Shown piece after piece: positions 34,146 to 43,429 of a stretch of DNA of 64,000 nt. The stretch comes from Stigmatella ashevillena (lineage in GTDB: Bacteria > Myxococcota > Myxococcia > Myxococcales > Myxococcaceae), in contig NZ_JAQNDM010000002.1 of assembly GCF_028368975.1 (NCBI RefSeq), forward strand, positions 496,001 through 560,000, in the 5' to 3' direction. A program made the position numbers and the translations under genes. Position 1 is the stretch's first letter. The number at the start of each line of letters is the position of its first letter. Below the pieces are notes generated by a model, which searched no databases, was not told where the DNA came from, and saw only the letters and a program-made list of their open reading frames with translations.

Positions 34146-35375
34146 TCAGTCCGAGCGCATGGCCTCCACGGGATCCAACCGGGCCGCGCGCGCCGCGGGG
34201 TAGATGCCGAAGATGAGCCCCACCCCGGAGCTCATCCCCAGTGACAGCGCCACGGCCCAGGGGGGCACCAGCGTGGGAAAGCCCAACATCCACCGTCCCA
34301 GGAACGCCAGGCCAAACCCCAACCCCACACCGATGGCGCCTCCGACCAGCGACAGCATCACCGCCTCGGTGGCGAACTGCCCGAGGATGCGCCGCTTGCG
34401 CGCCCCCAGCGCCTTGCGGATGCCGATCTCCTTCGTCCGCTCCGTCACCGACACCAACATGATGTTCAGGATGCCGATGCCCCCCACCACCAAGGACAGC
34501 AGGCACACGCCGAAGCCCGCGATGGTGATGACCTGCGAGAGCTGATTGAAGGTCTGCGTCATCGACTCGTTGGTGTGCAGCTCGAAGTTGTTCTCCTCGA
34601 GAGGCCCCACGTCGCGCCGGCGGCGCAGCAGCGTCTCCACCTCATCCTTCGCCTTGTTCACCAAGTCCGCATCGTGCGCCTGGATGTTGAGATCCAAGGA
34701 GCGCGCCTTCCCATAGAGCTGCTGGAAGGAACGCAAGGGCATGATGACGAGGTTGTCCATGCTCATCATGCCCAGGAAGCTGCCGCGCCGCTGCAGCACG
34801 CCGATGATGGTGAAGGGCCTTCCCTTCACGCGAATCTCATGGCCGAGCGGATTCTGGCCGGGCAGCAGCGCGTCCGCCACGTCCAGTCCCACCACCGCCA
34901 CGTGGCGCCCATCCACGGACTCGGACTCTCCGAAGAACCGTCCGGACGCCACGGTGATGCCGCTGGTCTCCAGGTACTCGGGCGTGGCCCCGAAGACGCG
35001 CACCGACGGACGCGTCTCCTGGGTGGACGTGACGATCTTCTGGCCTCCCTCGTCGTCGGAGGCAGCCACCGAATTCACCGAAGCGCAGGACTCCTCGATG
35101 GCGCGGGCATCCTCCTGGGTGAAGCTCGGGCGCTTGGCGTACATCTGCCAGTTGAAGCGGCCAAAGCCCATGGGCCACTTCGTCGCCATGAAGGTATTGG
35201 CGCCGAGCTGGGACAGATCCTTGTTCACCTTGATGCGCAGCCCCTCGATGAGGGCCATCATCGTGATGACCGTGGTGACGCCAATGACGATGCCCAGCAG
35301 CGTCAGCAGCGAACGCAGCGGGTTGCCCAGGAACGTGCCAAAGGCCAGACGGAGGTTGTCGAGAAAGGCTCTCAT
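34146..35375 (-). CDS. MacB-type ABC transporter permease, second subunit
   Basis: A 409-residue permease of the FtsX/MacB type: one N-terminal helix (NPLRSLLTLLGIVIGVTTVI), a periplasmic MacB core domain of about 230 residues, then three helices at the C-terminus (ITIAGFGVCLLSLVVGGIGI; LVGGAIGVGLGFGLAFLG). The cytoplasmic loop SVTERTKEIGIRKALGARKR is the signature of the family. It lies 9 bases after a second permease gene, which resembles it in layout, so the complex is likely a heterodimer. It closes the six-gene efflux operon. Confidence 0.92.
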   Translation of the reverse strand: MRAFLDNLRLAFGTFLGNPLRSLLTLLGIVIGVTTVITMMALIEGLRIKVNKDLSQLGANTFMATKWPMGFGRFNWQMYAKRPSFTQEDARAIEESCASVNSVAASDDEGGQKIVTSTQETRPSVRVFGATPEYLETSGITVASGRFFGESESVDGRHVAVVGLDVADALLPGQNPLGHEIRVKGRPFTIIGVLQRRGSFLGMMSMDNLVIMPLRSFQQLYGKARSLDLNIQAHDADLVNKAKDEVETLLRRRRDVGPLEENNFELHTNESMTQTFNQLSQVITIAGFGVCLLSLVVGGIGILNIMLVSVTERTKEIGIRKALGARKRRILGQFATEAVMLSLVGGAIGVGLGFGLAFLGRWMLGFPTLVPPWAVALSLGMSSGVGLIFGIYPAARAARLDPVEAMRSD

Positions 35376-35384
35376 GGGCTCCGT

Positions 35385-36611
35385 CTACTCGTAGCGCAGT
35401 GCTTCCACCGGATCGAGGTTGGCCGCCCGGGCCGCGGGCCAGATGCCAAACAGCAAGCCCACCACCGCCGCGAAGCCCACCCCCCCCACCACGGTGATCC
35501 ACTGCACATCCGCCGCCAGCGGGGTGATGAGGGAGACCACCTTCGCCGTGCCCAGACCCACCACGGTGCCCAGCGCACCCCCCACGGCGGAGACGGCCGA
35601 AGCCTCCATCAGGAACTGCACCACGATGGTGCGCTTGCGGGCTCCCAGCGCCCGGCGGATGCCAATCTCCCGCGTCCGCTCGCGCACGGACACCAGCATG
35701 ATGTTCATGATGCCAATCCCCCCCACCAGCAAGGTGATGAAGCCCACGCCCACCGCCACGCCATAGAGCGCTCCGGTGAGCTGCTGATAGGTGTTGGCGA
35801 GCATCTCCGGGCGGTTGATGGAGAAGTCGTCCGGCGCCTCCGGGGGGGTGTTCCGCACGCGCCTCAGAATGCCCACGAGCTGATCCTCCGCGCGGTTCAC
35901 GTCCTCGGTGCTCCGCACCGAGAGGGCCATGCTGAAGGCGCGTTGCTTGCCAAACAAGGCATAGAACGTCTTGAAGGGCACCATCACGACCAGATCCTGG
36001 TTGTTGTCCAGCATCATGCCCTTGCGCGACAGCGTGCCCACCACCTGGAAGGGGCGCCCATCGATCCGGACGGTTTGCCCCACAGGGCTCACCCCCGGAA
36101 AGAGCCCCGAGGCCACGTCCGCACCGAGGACGGCCACGGCGCGTGTCGTCTCGTTGTCCGCCTCCGTCAGGAAGCGGCCCGAGGTCACTTCGAAACCGGA
36201 GATGGACAGGTACTCGTTCGTCACCCCGTTGATGTTCACGGTGGACAGCTGCTCTTCCCCATGGGCCACGTCCGCCGCGCGCCCCACCATCGGAGAGATG
36301 GCGGTGAGATAGGTGGACTGGGAGCGGATCTGCTCCAGCTGCGCCAGGGTGAAGTTCTTGCGGTTGCGGTACAGCCACCAATCCCCTCCCATCACCCAGG
36401 GGAACTTGGAGATGAAGAGGTTGTTGGAGCCGATGGTGGCCAGTTGTCGGTCGAAGGACGCGTTGAGCCCCTGGATGATGCCGACGATGGCCAGCAGGGT
36501 GGCCACGCCGATGCCGATGCCGATCGTCGTGAGCACCGTGCGCATCCGGTTGGCCTTCAGGGAGTAGAGCGCGATGCGCCCTCCCTCCAACACATCCACC
36601 CGGAAGCTCAT
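35385..36611 (-). CDS. MacB-type ABC transporter permease, first subunit
   Basis: A 408-residue permease with the same layout: N-terminal helix ([20 protein letters not shown]), periplasmic core, and three C-terminal helices ending in [24 protein letters not shown], the family's closing signature. The loop [20 protein letters not shown] couples to the ATPase. Its ATG at 36611 overlaps the stop of the ATPase gene (ATGA), showing translational coupling. In MacAB-TolC systems the permease drives export of peptides, lipids or toxins from the periplasm through the outer-membrane channel. Confidence 0.92.
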   Translation of the reverse strand: MSFRVDVLEGGRIALYSLKANRMRTVLTTIGIGIGVATLLAIVGIIQGLNASFDRQLATIGSNNLFISKFPWVMGGDWWLYRNRKNFTLAQLEQIRSQSTYLTAISPMVGRAADVAHGEEQLSTVNINGVTNEYLSISGFEVTSGRFLTEADNETTRAVAVLGADVASGLFPGVSPVGQTVRIDGRPFQVVGTLSRKGMMLDNNQDLVVMVPFKTFYALFGKQRAFSMALSVRSTEDVNRAEDQLVGILRRVRNTPPEAPDDFSINRPEMLANTYQQLTGALYGVAVGVGFITLLVGGIGIMNIMLVSVRERTREIGIRRALGARKRTIVVQFLMEASAVSAVGGALGTVVGLGTAKVVSLITPLAADVQWITVVGGVGFAAVVGLLFGIWPAARAANLDPVEALRYE

Positions 36612-37372
36612 AGCCCCCCCGCCCCCTGCGCCGCGGGGATGATGAGATTCGTGAGCGCCACCTCACGGCCAGGCCCGTCCGCCACCACCTCGCCGTCACT
36701 GAGGCGAACCGCCCGGGGGCAGCGCGCCGCCAGCTTGGGCTCGTGGGTGACGAGCACCAGGGTGTGCCCCGCCCGATGGAGCTCTTCGAAGAGCCGGACG
36801 ATCTCCTCGCCCGTGGCCGAGTCCAGGTTGCCCGTGGGCTCGTCCGCCAGAAGCATGGAGGGCTCGGCCACCAACGCCCGGGCAATGGCCACGCGCTGGC
36901 GCTGGCCACCGGACAGCTCGTTGGGCCGGTGGTGCATGCGGTGGCCCAACTGCACCTTCTCCAGGGCGGCCTTCGCCCGATCGCGGCGCTCGCGCGCGGA
37001 CACCCCCCGGTACACCAGCGGCAGCTCCACGTTGGCGAGCGCCGTCTCCCGGGGCAGCAGCTGGAAGGTCTGGAAGATGAAGCCGATCTCCTTGTTCCGG
37101 ATGAGGGCCAACTCGTCGTCGTTCATCCGCGCCACATCCTTGCCATTGAGGATGTAGCTGCCGCTGGAGGGGGTATCCAGGCAGCCCAGCACGTTCATCA
37201 GCGTCGTCTTGCCCGAGCCGGACTGCCCGATGATGGCCACCCACTCTCCCCGGCTGATGCCGAAGGAGACGCCCCGCAGGGCACGCACTTCCTCACCGCC
37301 CACGCTGAAGACGCGGGTGATGTTCATCAACTCGATGAGCCGACTCTCACCGGTCCCGGCGACGTGACTCAC
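36608..37372 (-). CDS. ABC transporter ATP-binding protein (LolD/MacB type)
   Basis: A 254-residue ATPase. Walker A is [17 protein letters not shown], the Q-loop lies in [17 protein letters not shown], the signature is [17 protein letters not shown], Walker B is [15 protein letters not shown], and the H-loop is [11 protein letters not shown]. The motif [18 protein letters not shown] is typical of LolD/MacB. It starts with GTG at 37372, overlapping the adaptor gene's stop (GTGA), and its own stop overlaps the first permease. Confidence 0.95.
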   Translation of the reverse strand: MSHVAGTGESRLIELMNITRVFSVGGEEVRALRGVSFGISRGEWVAIIGQSGSGKTTLMNVLGCLDTPSSGSYILNGKDVARMNDDELALIRNKEIGFIFQTFQLLPRETALANVELPLVYRGVSARERRDRAKAALEKVQLGHRMHHRPNELSGGQRQRVAIARALVAEPSMLLADEPTGNLDSATGEEIVRLFEELHRAGHTLVLVTHEPKLAARCPRAVRLSDGEVVADGPGREVALTNLIIPAAQGAGGL

Positions 37373-38634
37373 GACTTGTGCCCACCCTTCATCCCAGGTC
37401 CCCCCTGCGAGGGTTCACTGACGATGTCTCCGTGGTTGAGATCCTTGGAGAGCGTCCGGTAGGGCCCTTCCACCACCCGGTCTCCATCCCGCAGGCCCTC
37501 GAGGATCTCCAGCTCCGTGTCGGAGGCGATCCCCGTGCGCACGCGGCGCACCTGGGCCTTGTTGTCCGTGTCCACCACGAAGACGACCTTGGCCAGCGAC
37601 TCCGTCTTGCGCCGGGCCTGCAGGCCCCCGCCTTCCACGGGAGCCTGATAATCCGGCAGGATCTTCTCCGAGCGCACCGTCACCGCCTGGATGGGCACCA
37701 GCAGCGAGTCGTTGTGCGTCTCCGCGGCGATGCGGACTTCCGCGCTCATGCCCGGCAGGACGCCCGCGGGCCGCGCGTCGAGGGCCACGGTGATGGGAAA
37801 CGTCGTCACCTCCGCCTCCGTGCCCTCGTTCTTGATGAGCGCCTTCTGGGCGATCTCCACCACCGAGCCCTGGAAGGACTCTCCATCCAGCGCGTCCAGC
37901 GCCACTTCCGCGGGCTGGCCCGGCTTCAGGTGCACCACCTCGTGCTCGCCCACCTCGATCTTCACCTCCATGGCATTCAAGGCGGCGATGATCATCACAA
38001 TGTCATCGGACAGGTCCGAGCCACGGACGCGCTCGCCCACCTCGCGCGACAGCTCGATCACATTGCCATCGATGGGCGAGACGAGCGTCGTCTGCGCCAG
38101 GTTGCTCGCCGCCTCCTCGTAGACGGCAGACGCCTGGGCCAGACGCTGCCGGGCCGCCGCCACCTGCGCGTCGGCCGTGTCCTTGACCGCCTGCGCCTGC
38201 TCCAGTTCGGCGCCCGAGGCCAAGCCCTTGTCCACCAGGCTCTTCACGCGCCCATATTCCGCATGGGTGCGCTGGGCCTCCACCTCGGAGACCTGGACCT
38301 CGGCCTTGGAGGCGCTCTGGGACGCCAGGGCCTGCTTCACCGTCGCCTCGAACCGCCGGCGGTCGATGCGCCCCAGCACCTGCCCCTTCTTCACCTGATC
38401 CCCGTCCTTCACCAGCAGTTCCACGAGATCCCCAGAGAGGCTGGAGGAGATCTTCACGGTCGTGGCCGCCTGCACCTTGCCAGCCCCCGTGATGGTCCGG
38501 GTGATAGGCCCCTTGTGGACCTTGGCCAACTGGACCTCCACGGAGGGAGGAGGCCGATCGCGAAGCCCTCCCGCCGTGATGCCTGCCGCCCCGAGGAACA
38601 GAATGCCCGCGATGACTCCCTTCCACCACTTCAT
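37369..38634 (-). CDS. Periplasmic adaptor (HlyD/MacA-type membrane fusion protein)
   Basis: A 421-residue adaptor linking the ABC permeases to the outer-membrane channel. It has an N-terminal membrane anchor ([19 protein letters not shown]), a beta-barrel/lipoyl segment ([40 protein letters not shown]), a long helical hairpin (about 90-180) and the second lipoyl half ([20 protein letters not shown]), ending with [13 protein letters not shown]. The order matches MacA. The ATG at 38634 overlaps the TolC-family gene stop (ATGA). Confidence 0.93.
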   Translation of the reverse strand: MKWWKGVIAGILFLGAAGITAGGLRDRPPPSVEVQLAKVHKGPITRTITGAGKVQAATTVKISSSLSGDLVELLVKDGDQVKKGQVLGRIDRRRFEATVKQALASQSASKAEVQVSEVEAQRTHAEYGRVKSLVDKGLASGAELEQAQAVKDTADAQVAAARQRLAQASAVYEEAASNLAQTTLVSPIDGNVIELSREVGERVRGSDLSDDIVMIIAALNAMEVKIEVGEHEVVHLKPGQPAEVALDALDGESFQGSVVEIAQKALIKNEGTEAEVTTFPITVALDARPAGVLPGMSAEVRIAAETHNDSLLVPIQAVTVRSEKILPDYQAPVEGGGLQARRKTESLAKVVFVVDTDNKAQVRRVRTGIASDTELEILEGLRDGDRVVEGPYRTLSKDLNHGDIVSEPSQGGPGMKGGHKS

Positions 38635-39965
38635 TTCAACTCTCCCGGACTCAGGGTGCCCATGGCCCGCATCAAGCCAAAGCGGGCAGTCTCTACGTTG
38701 ACTCGGTTCTCCAGCAGGGTCAGCTCGGATTGCGTGAGCTTGAGCTGCGCGTCGCGCACCTCCAGCGTGGAACCCGCTCCCGCCTTGAAACGCTCCTCGG
38801 CCAGCGACAGGCTCCGCGCGGCGGTCTCCCGGTTCTCCGCGGCCAGCTGTGCGGCGGCGATCTGCGTCACCAGGAGTTGGAGGGTGCGCTGCACCTCGGC
38901 TTCCAGCTCACGCCCGGTTTGCGCCAGGTTCAGCTCCGCGGTGCGCAAGGTGGCCCGCGCCTGGTTGATCTGGGCGTCGGTCGACAGGCCGGTGAAGAGA
39001 TCCCACTGCAACGCCACGGAGCCTGTCACCGTGTTCTGCAGGCGCGGCGTGGCGAAGACGGGACGTGCTTCAGGCCCTCTGCGCAAGTAGGACCCCTGCG
39101 CCAACAAGCGCGGCCAGTAGCCCGCGCTGGCGACGTCCTGGCCCAGCGAGGCAGCGCGCACCTGCTGCTGAAGCGCCTGGAGCAGCGGCCGGCGCTGGCG
39201 GGCTTCGGCGAGCGCCAGTTCGAAAGAGGGCGCGGGCGGAGGGGGCTGCAAGAGGCTCTCGGGAGCCTGGGCCTCCAGCGGCTCGGCGCCGGGCCGGGCC
39301 AGCCACACCGCAAGCTGCCCCCTGTCCTGGGCAAGCTGAGCCTGGCGCAGCAGCAGATTGATGCGGTCATTGCCGAGGTTCACCCGCGCGGCCAGTTCCT
39401 CCCCCCGGCCCACCCGGCCCGCCTCGAACAATGCCAGGGCCCGCTCGAGCTGCTCCTCGCTGCGCTGCACGGTGGCCTCCAGCACCCGGATGGTGGCCTG
39501 CGTCCGGTAGAGGGCGAAGAAGCGGGTGATGGCCTCCAGCTCGGAAGCATCTTCCTGCTCTCGGGCCTGACCCTGCGCTGCCTCGAAGGCCGCGCCACTC
39601 TGCGCGAGCTGCTTCCAGCGGACCCGGTCATAGATGATCTGCGAAAGGCTCAAGGAGATCTCGAAGTTGCCGCTGTCCCGGGGGCTCGTCTCGCCCGCTC
39701 TCTGCTCGAAGGTGCCCTCGCCGGTCTGAACGAGCACGATGCCCCGCTCTCGTCCGACATAGGTTCCGCCCACCGACGTGGAGAAGGACAGCTGGGGCAA
39801 CAACGGCGCACGCGCCAACCGGACGTCCTGCTCCGAGCGCGTCGCATCCAGGAGCGACTGCAACGCCTGGGTGTTCTTCCGTCCCTCGGCCCGAACTTCG
39901 TCCAGGGAGATGGGGGTCGCGGCGGGGACGGCCGCCATCCAGGCCGCGAAGAGAAGCGCGCTCAC
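38631..39965 (-). CDS. TolC-family outer-membrane efflux protein
   Basis: A 444-residue outer-membrane channel component. After a short signal (SALLFAAWMAAVPAA) it shows the two OEP repeats: ISLDEVRAEGRKNTQALQSL with helices and strand LPQLSFSTSVGG, then the second copy from ELALAEARQRRPLLQALQQQ with LAQGSYLRR and ALQWDLFTG. The C-terminal VNVETARFGLMRAMGTL is typical. It begins with GTG at 39965, overlapping the stop of the Yip1-type gene (GTGA), which decides the start. Confidence 0.92.
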   Translation of the reverse strand: MSALLFAAWMAAVPAATPISLDEVRAEGRKNTQALQSLLDATRSEQDVRLARAPLLPQLSFSTSVGGTYVGRERGIVLVQTGEGTFEQRAGETSPRDSGNFEISLSLSQIIYDRVRWKQLAQSGAAFEAAQGQAREQEDASELEAITRFFALYRTQATIRVLEATVQRSEEQLERALALFEAGRVGRGEELAARVNLGNDRINLLLRQAQLAQDRGQLAVWLARPGAEPLEAQAPESLLQPPPPAPSFELALAEARQRRPLLQALQQQVRAASLGQDVASAGYWPRLLAQGSYLRRGPEARPVFATPRLQNTVTGSVALQWDLFTGLSTDAQINQARATLRTAELNLAQTGRELEAEVQRTLQLLVTQIAAAQLAAENRETAARSLSLAEERFKAGAGSTLEVRDAQLKLTQSELTLLENRVNVETARFGLMRAMGTLSPGELK

Positions 39966-40687
39966 TTGCCACCTGCCATGGGAGCACCCGCTCCACCGCC
40001 CATGCTGGGCAGGCCGACGGCGAACACCCCGAAGAACATCAAGTAAAGCACGGCCATCAGCAGCAGCGCACGCCCCCGGCGCATTCCCGTCGCGGAGGAA
40101 AAGCCCAGCCCGGCCAACCCCACGCTCCAGAGGTTGAAGAAGTCCACCGCGCCCAGCAGGGTCTTCAGCTTGGGGGAGGCACTGCCCATCACCGCCAGAC
40201 TGGAGGGAATGAGGCTTGTGACCCGCGCCTCGCTCATCGTGTGCTGTGCGGAGACGCAGAAAGCGAAGATGAGGTGGTAGAGGGCAATGGGCATCATCGC
40301 GATGGCCACCACGGCCATCAGGCGTCCAAAGGGGGCCCGCACGCCGAAGAGCCAGGCGCTGAACCACAGCACCGCGGTCAGCAGCAGCACCCCCACGGGC
40401 ATGACGAAGACGCCCTTGGCGATGCCGCCCACCAGCCCCTTGCGCGAGGCGATCTGGATCTTGTCGGTGATCTCGCTCTCCGAGAGACGGCTGAGTTCAC
40501 CGCTGGCCTGAAGTTGCTGGACGGTCGCCGCGGCCGCATCCCACTTCAGGGAAAAGGCGGTCCCGGACAGCGACACGCACAGGCACAGCAGCACCAAGGG
40601 CCAACCCCAGCGGCGCGCTTCGATGGCAGCCCCCATTCCATCAACGGGATCGATGAGGACGCGGGCAGGTTGAGCAAGAGAAGTCAT
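39962..40687 (-). CDS. Yip1-domain membrane protein heading the efflux operon
   Basis: A 241-residue integral membrane protein with about five transmembrane helices (WGWPLVLLCLCVSLSGTAF; VFVMPVGVLLLTAVLWFSAW; LMAVVAIAMMPIALYHLIFA; FFNLWSVGLAGLGF; ALLLMAVLYLMFFGVFAVGL). The arrangement fits the bacterial Yip1 family, whose role is unclear. It is the first gene of a run in which every junction but the last overlaps, so it probably belongs functionally with the ABC/TolC exporter. The ATG at 40687 is preceded by a pyrimidine tract and not a clear ribosome site; a TTG at 40747 is a possible earlier start. Confidence 0.8.
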   Translation of the reverse strand: MTSLAQPARVLIDPVDGMGAAIEARRWGWPLVLLCLCVSLSGTAFSLKWDAAAATVQQLQASGELSRLSESEITDKIQIASRKGLVGGIAKGVFVMPVGVLLLTAVLWFSAWLFGVRAPFGRLMAVVAIAMMPIALYHLIFAFCVSAQHTMSEARVTSLIPSSLAVMGSASPKLKTLLGAVDFFNLWSVGLAGLGFSSATGMRRGRALLLMAVLYLMFFGVFAVGLPSMGGGAGAPMAGGK

Positions 40688-40813
40688 AAGGAAGGAGCGA
40701 GAGGTGTCGGGCACTCTACGACGGGAACCCCGAGGTATTGCCTGCAACCCTGAGCGAAGAGGGAGCGAACATCCTGGCAGGGCGGTGAATTCCCACGGAT
40801 TCAGGGGGGTTAC

Positions 40814-40834
40814 AGCAGCCTTGTAGCAGCCTGT
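40814..40834 (+). repeat. Two direct copies of AGCAGCCT(T)GT upstream of the Clp gene
   Basis: AGCAGCCTTGT (40814-40824) is followed directly by AGCAGCCTGT (40825-40834). It lies in the 210-base region between the divergent efflux operon and Clp gene, next to the inverted repeat at 40837. Short tandem units like this can be activator sites. Confidence 0.35.
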
Positions 40835-40836
40835 AG

Positions 40837-40852
40837 TGGGAAATTTTGCCCA
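40837..40852. promoter_or_regulatory. Imperfect palindrome upstream of the Clp gene
   Basis: TGGGAAATTTTGCCCA has TGGG/CCCA arms and an AT-rich core, 45 bases before the Clp ATPase start. It could be an operator controlling either divergent gene. Confidence 0.3.
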
Positions 40853-40897
40853 CGGGATCTGAAGGGTGTATTTGCTCGGCTGCTTGCCGGAGTTCTA

Positions 40898-43420
40898 ATG
40901 GTCGACAGCAGCGATCTTGCGCAGGTTCTCCACGAGGCCAAGGACATTGCCCAGAGCGTCACACAGAAGCTCAGCTCGGCCCACGTGTTGCTGGCGCTCT
41001 TCACCGTGGACAACCCCGCCCAGGTCCTTCTCAAGGAGAAGGGCATCGACGAGGACACGCTCCTCGAGCTCATGACGGAGGCACCGGTCGAGGAAGAGTA
41101 CCTCGTCCGCAACCTGTGTGACCGGGCCCGGGCGATCGCTCAGCAGTGCGACTCGCGAGAGGCCGATTGCCTCCACCTGCTCATCGCCTTCTCCCGGGTG
41201 CGCTGCGCCGCCAATGACCTGCTGACCCGCTCGGGGGTGGAGCTCCTCAAGCTCAGCACCCAGGCCTTCTCCTACTTCACGAGCGGTCGCATGCCGCGCA
41301 AGCTGCAAGCCAGCCGCGCGCCGCTCTCCTCTCCCTCCCTGGGCGGACGGTATCCGATGGGGCGCCCCCTGGGGGCTCCCCCCTCTCCTCTTCCCCAGTC
41401 CGCAGTCGCCGTGAGCCTTCCCCGCCCAGCGCCTTCGCGTCCTTCGTTGCCTGCAATCTCCCCTCGGGAGCTGATCGATGCGGATGAAGGCCACGACGAG
41501 GTGGTCGCTCCCACGGCCGAGCTTCCTCCTGCGCCCGTGGCGAAGGCTGTTGCCGCCCCCGCGCCTGTTGCCGCACCGCGTCCCGTGGTGGCACCCCCTG
41601 CCGCCCTCCCAGCGGTACGGGCCGTGCCCTTGACGCTGGATCCCAAGATCTTCCCGCTGCTCAACTCCATCGGTCGGAACCTGAGCGTGCTGGCGCAGGA
41701 GGGCAAGCTGGACCCGGTCGTGGGCCGCGCGAAGGAGATCGAAGAAGTCATCGACGTGCTGGGCAAGCGCCGCACCAACAACCCCTGCCTGCTGGGGGAA
41801 GCCGGTGTGGGCAAGACGGCGGTGGTGGAAGGCGTGGCCCAACAGTTGGTGAGCCTGCGCGGCACGCTGGCCACCAAGGTCCTCATCGAGCTGGACATGG
41901 CGAGCCTGGTGGCGGGCACGCAACTGCGGGGGGCCTTCTCGGAGAAGCTGAATGCGCTGAAGGATGAAGTGCGGCGGGCGGACGGGCGGGTGGTGGTCTT
42001 CATCGACGAGATCCACACCCTGGTGGGCGCCGGCTCCACGGGCGACGGCCCCCAGGATGCCTCCAACGAGCTGAAGACGGCGATGGCGCGCGGGGAGTTT
42101 CCCTGCATTGGCGCCACCACGCACGACGAGTTCCGGAAGTTCATCACGGCGGACCCGGCGCTGGAGCGCCGCTTCACGCCCGTGGTGGTGAACGAGCCCT
42201 CGGTGCCGGACACGGTGGAGATCCTCAAGGGCGTCATCGGGCGGTACGAGGAGCACCACGGGCTGCGCTACTCACCCGAGTCCCTGGTGGCGGCCGCGTC
42301 GCTGGCTTCGCGGTACGTGACAGACCGCTTCATGCCGGACAAAGCCATCTCGGTGGCGGATCTGGCCGGTTCGCGCTGTCACCGCGAGGGCAAGGTCTCG
42401 GTGGAGCCCGCGGACGTGGCGCGGGTGGTGGCCAAGCTGGCGGGAGTGCCCGAAGAGCGTCTGTTGCTCAACGACTCGGAGCGCCTGCTGAGCCTGGAGG
42501 CGGATCTGGGCCGACGGGTCATCGGCCATGAGGAGGCCGTGGGGCGCATTGCCCGGGTCATCCGCCGCAACTACGCGGGCTTCGCCTCGCGGCGGCCCAT
42601 GGGCTCCTTCCTGTTCCTGGGCCCCACGGGCGTGGGCAAGACCGAGATGGCCCGGGCGCTCGCCGAGGTGCTCTTCGGCAACCGCGATGCGCTGGTGCGC
42701 CTGGACATGAGCGAGATGGCCGAGTCGCATGGCGTGTCACGCCTCATCGGCTCGCCGGCGGGCTACGTGGGCTACGGTGACGGGGGCCAGCTCACCGAGC
42801 CCATCCGCCGCAAGCCCTCGTCCGTGGTGGTGCTGGACGAGATCGAGAAGGCGCACCGCGAGGTGCAAATGTTGCTCCTCCAGGTGCTCGAGGAAGGCCG
42901 ACTCACGGATGGCAAGGGCCGCCACATCGACTTCTCGAACACGGTCATCGTGATGACGACGAACCTAGGCTCGGAGGCATTCTCGCGCGTGGGCAGGACG
43001 CTCGGCTTCGGCTCGGAGGCGCTCGCGGGCGCCCGGAGTGACACAGAGGCTGCGAGCGCGGCGGCCCGCAAGGCCCTGCCTCCGGAGTTGTGGAACCGCA
43101 TCGATGAGCGGTTGCCGTTCCGTCCGCTGAAGGAAGTGGAGGTGGCGAAGATCGCCACGTTGCTGCTGAACGAGAGCAGCAAGCGCCTGGTGACCGAGCG
43201 GGGCATCGAGTACGTCGCGGGCGAGGATGTGGTGGGCCACCTGCTGAAATCGGGTGGGTTTGATCCTCAACTGGGCGCGCGGCCCATGCGCCAGGTCGTG
43301 CAGCGGCTGGTGGAAGGGCCCCTGGCAGAACGGATCCTCTCGGGTGAGTTCGTCGCGGGAGATCGGGTACGGGTGGCGGTGCGCAACAGCCAGCTCGCCT
43401 TCCAACTCGACGCGGTCTGA
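40898..43420 (+). CDS. ClpA/ClpC-like AAA+ chaperone ATPase
   Basis: An 840-residue HSP100 unfoldase with two ATPase modules. The N-terminal Clp_N domain (HEAKDIAQSVTQKLSSAHVL) is followed by an unusually long Pro/Ala-rich linker (about residues 140-240). Module 1 has Walker A GEAGVGKTAVVEG and Walker B VVVFIDEIHTLVGAGST; module 2 has GPTGVGKTEMARAL and VVVLDEIEKAHREVQ, with the sensor/C-domain FDPQLGARPMRQVVQR. No ClpC/ClpB-type middle coiled coil is visible, so it is nearer ClpA. TLGFGSE in the region of the ClpP-binding loop hints at interaction with ClpP, without certainty. GGAG precedes the start. Confidence 0.9.
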   Translation: MVDSSDLAQVLHEAKDIAQSVTQKLSSAHVLLALFTVDNPAQVLLKEKGIDEDTLLELMTEAPVEEEYLVRNLCDRARAIAQQCDSREADCLHLLIAFSRVRCAANDLLTRSGVELLKLSTQAFSYFTSGRMPRKLQASRAPLSSPSLGGRYPMGRPLGAPPSPLPQSAVAVSLPRPAPSRPSLPAISPRELIDADEGHDEVVAPTAELPPAPVAKAVAAPAPVAAPRPVVAPPAALPAVRAVPLTLDPKIFPLLNSIGRNLSVLAQEGKLDPVVGRAKEIEEVIDVLGKRRTNNPCLLGEAGVGKTAVVEGVAQQLVSLRGTLATKVLIELDMASLVAGTQLRGAFSEKLNALKDEVRRADGRVVVFIDEIHTLVGAGSTGDGPQDASNELKTAMARGEFPCIGATTHDEFRKFITADPALERRFTPVVVNEPSVPDTVEILKGVIGRYEEHHGLRYSPESLVAAASLASRYVTDRFMPDKAISVADLAGSRCHREGKVSVEPADVARVVAKLAGVPEERLLLNDSERLLSLEADLGRRVIGHEEAVGRIARVIRRNYAGFASRRPMGSFLFLGPTGVGKTEMARALAEVLFGNRDALVRLDMSEMAESHGVSRLIGSPAGYVGYGDGGQLTEPIRRKPSSVVVLDEIEKAHREVQMLLLQVLEEGRLTDGKGRHIDFSNTVIVMTTNLGSEAFSRVGRTLGFGSEALAGARSDTEAASAAARKALPPELWNRIDERLPFRPLKEVEVAKIATLLLNESSKRLVTERGIEYVAGEDVVGHLLKSGGFDPQLGARPMRQVVQRLVEGPLAERILSGEFVAGDRVRVAVRNSQLAFQLDAV

Positions 43421-43429
43421 GCAGAAGCC

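Noticed and set aside
34575..37157. A very long open frame on the plus strand opposite the ABC permease and ATPase genes (and similar ones at 7479-9986, 48081-50264 and 591-1883).
   Set aside because: High GC opens antisense frames. These have His/Arg/Gly-rich compositions, no domain motifs and no ribosome sites, while the opposite strand carries clear families.
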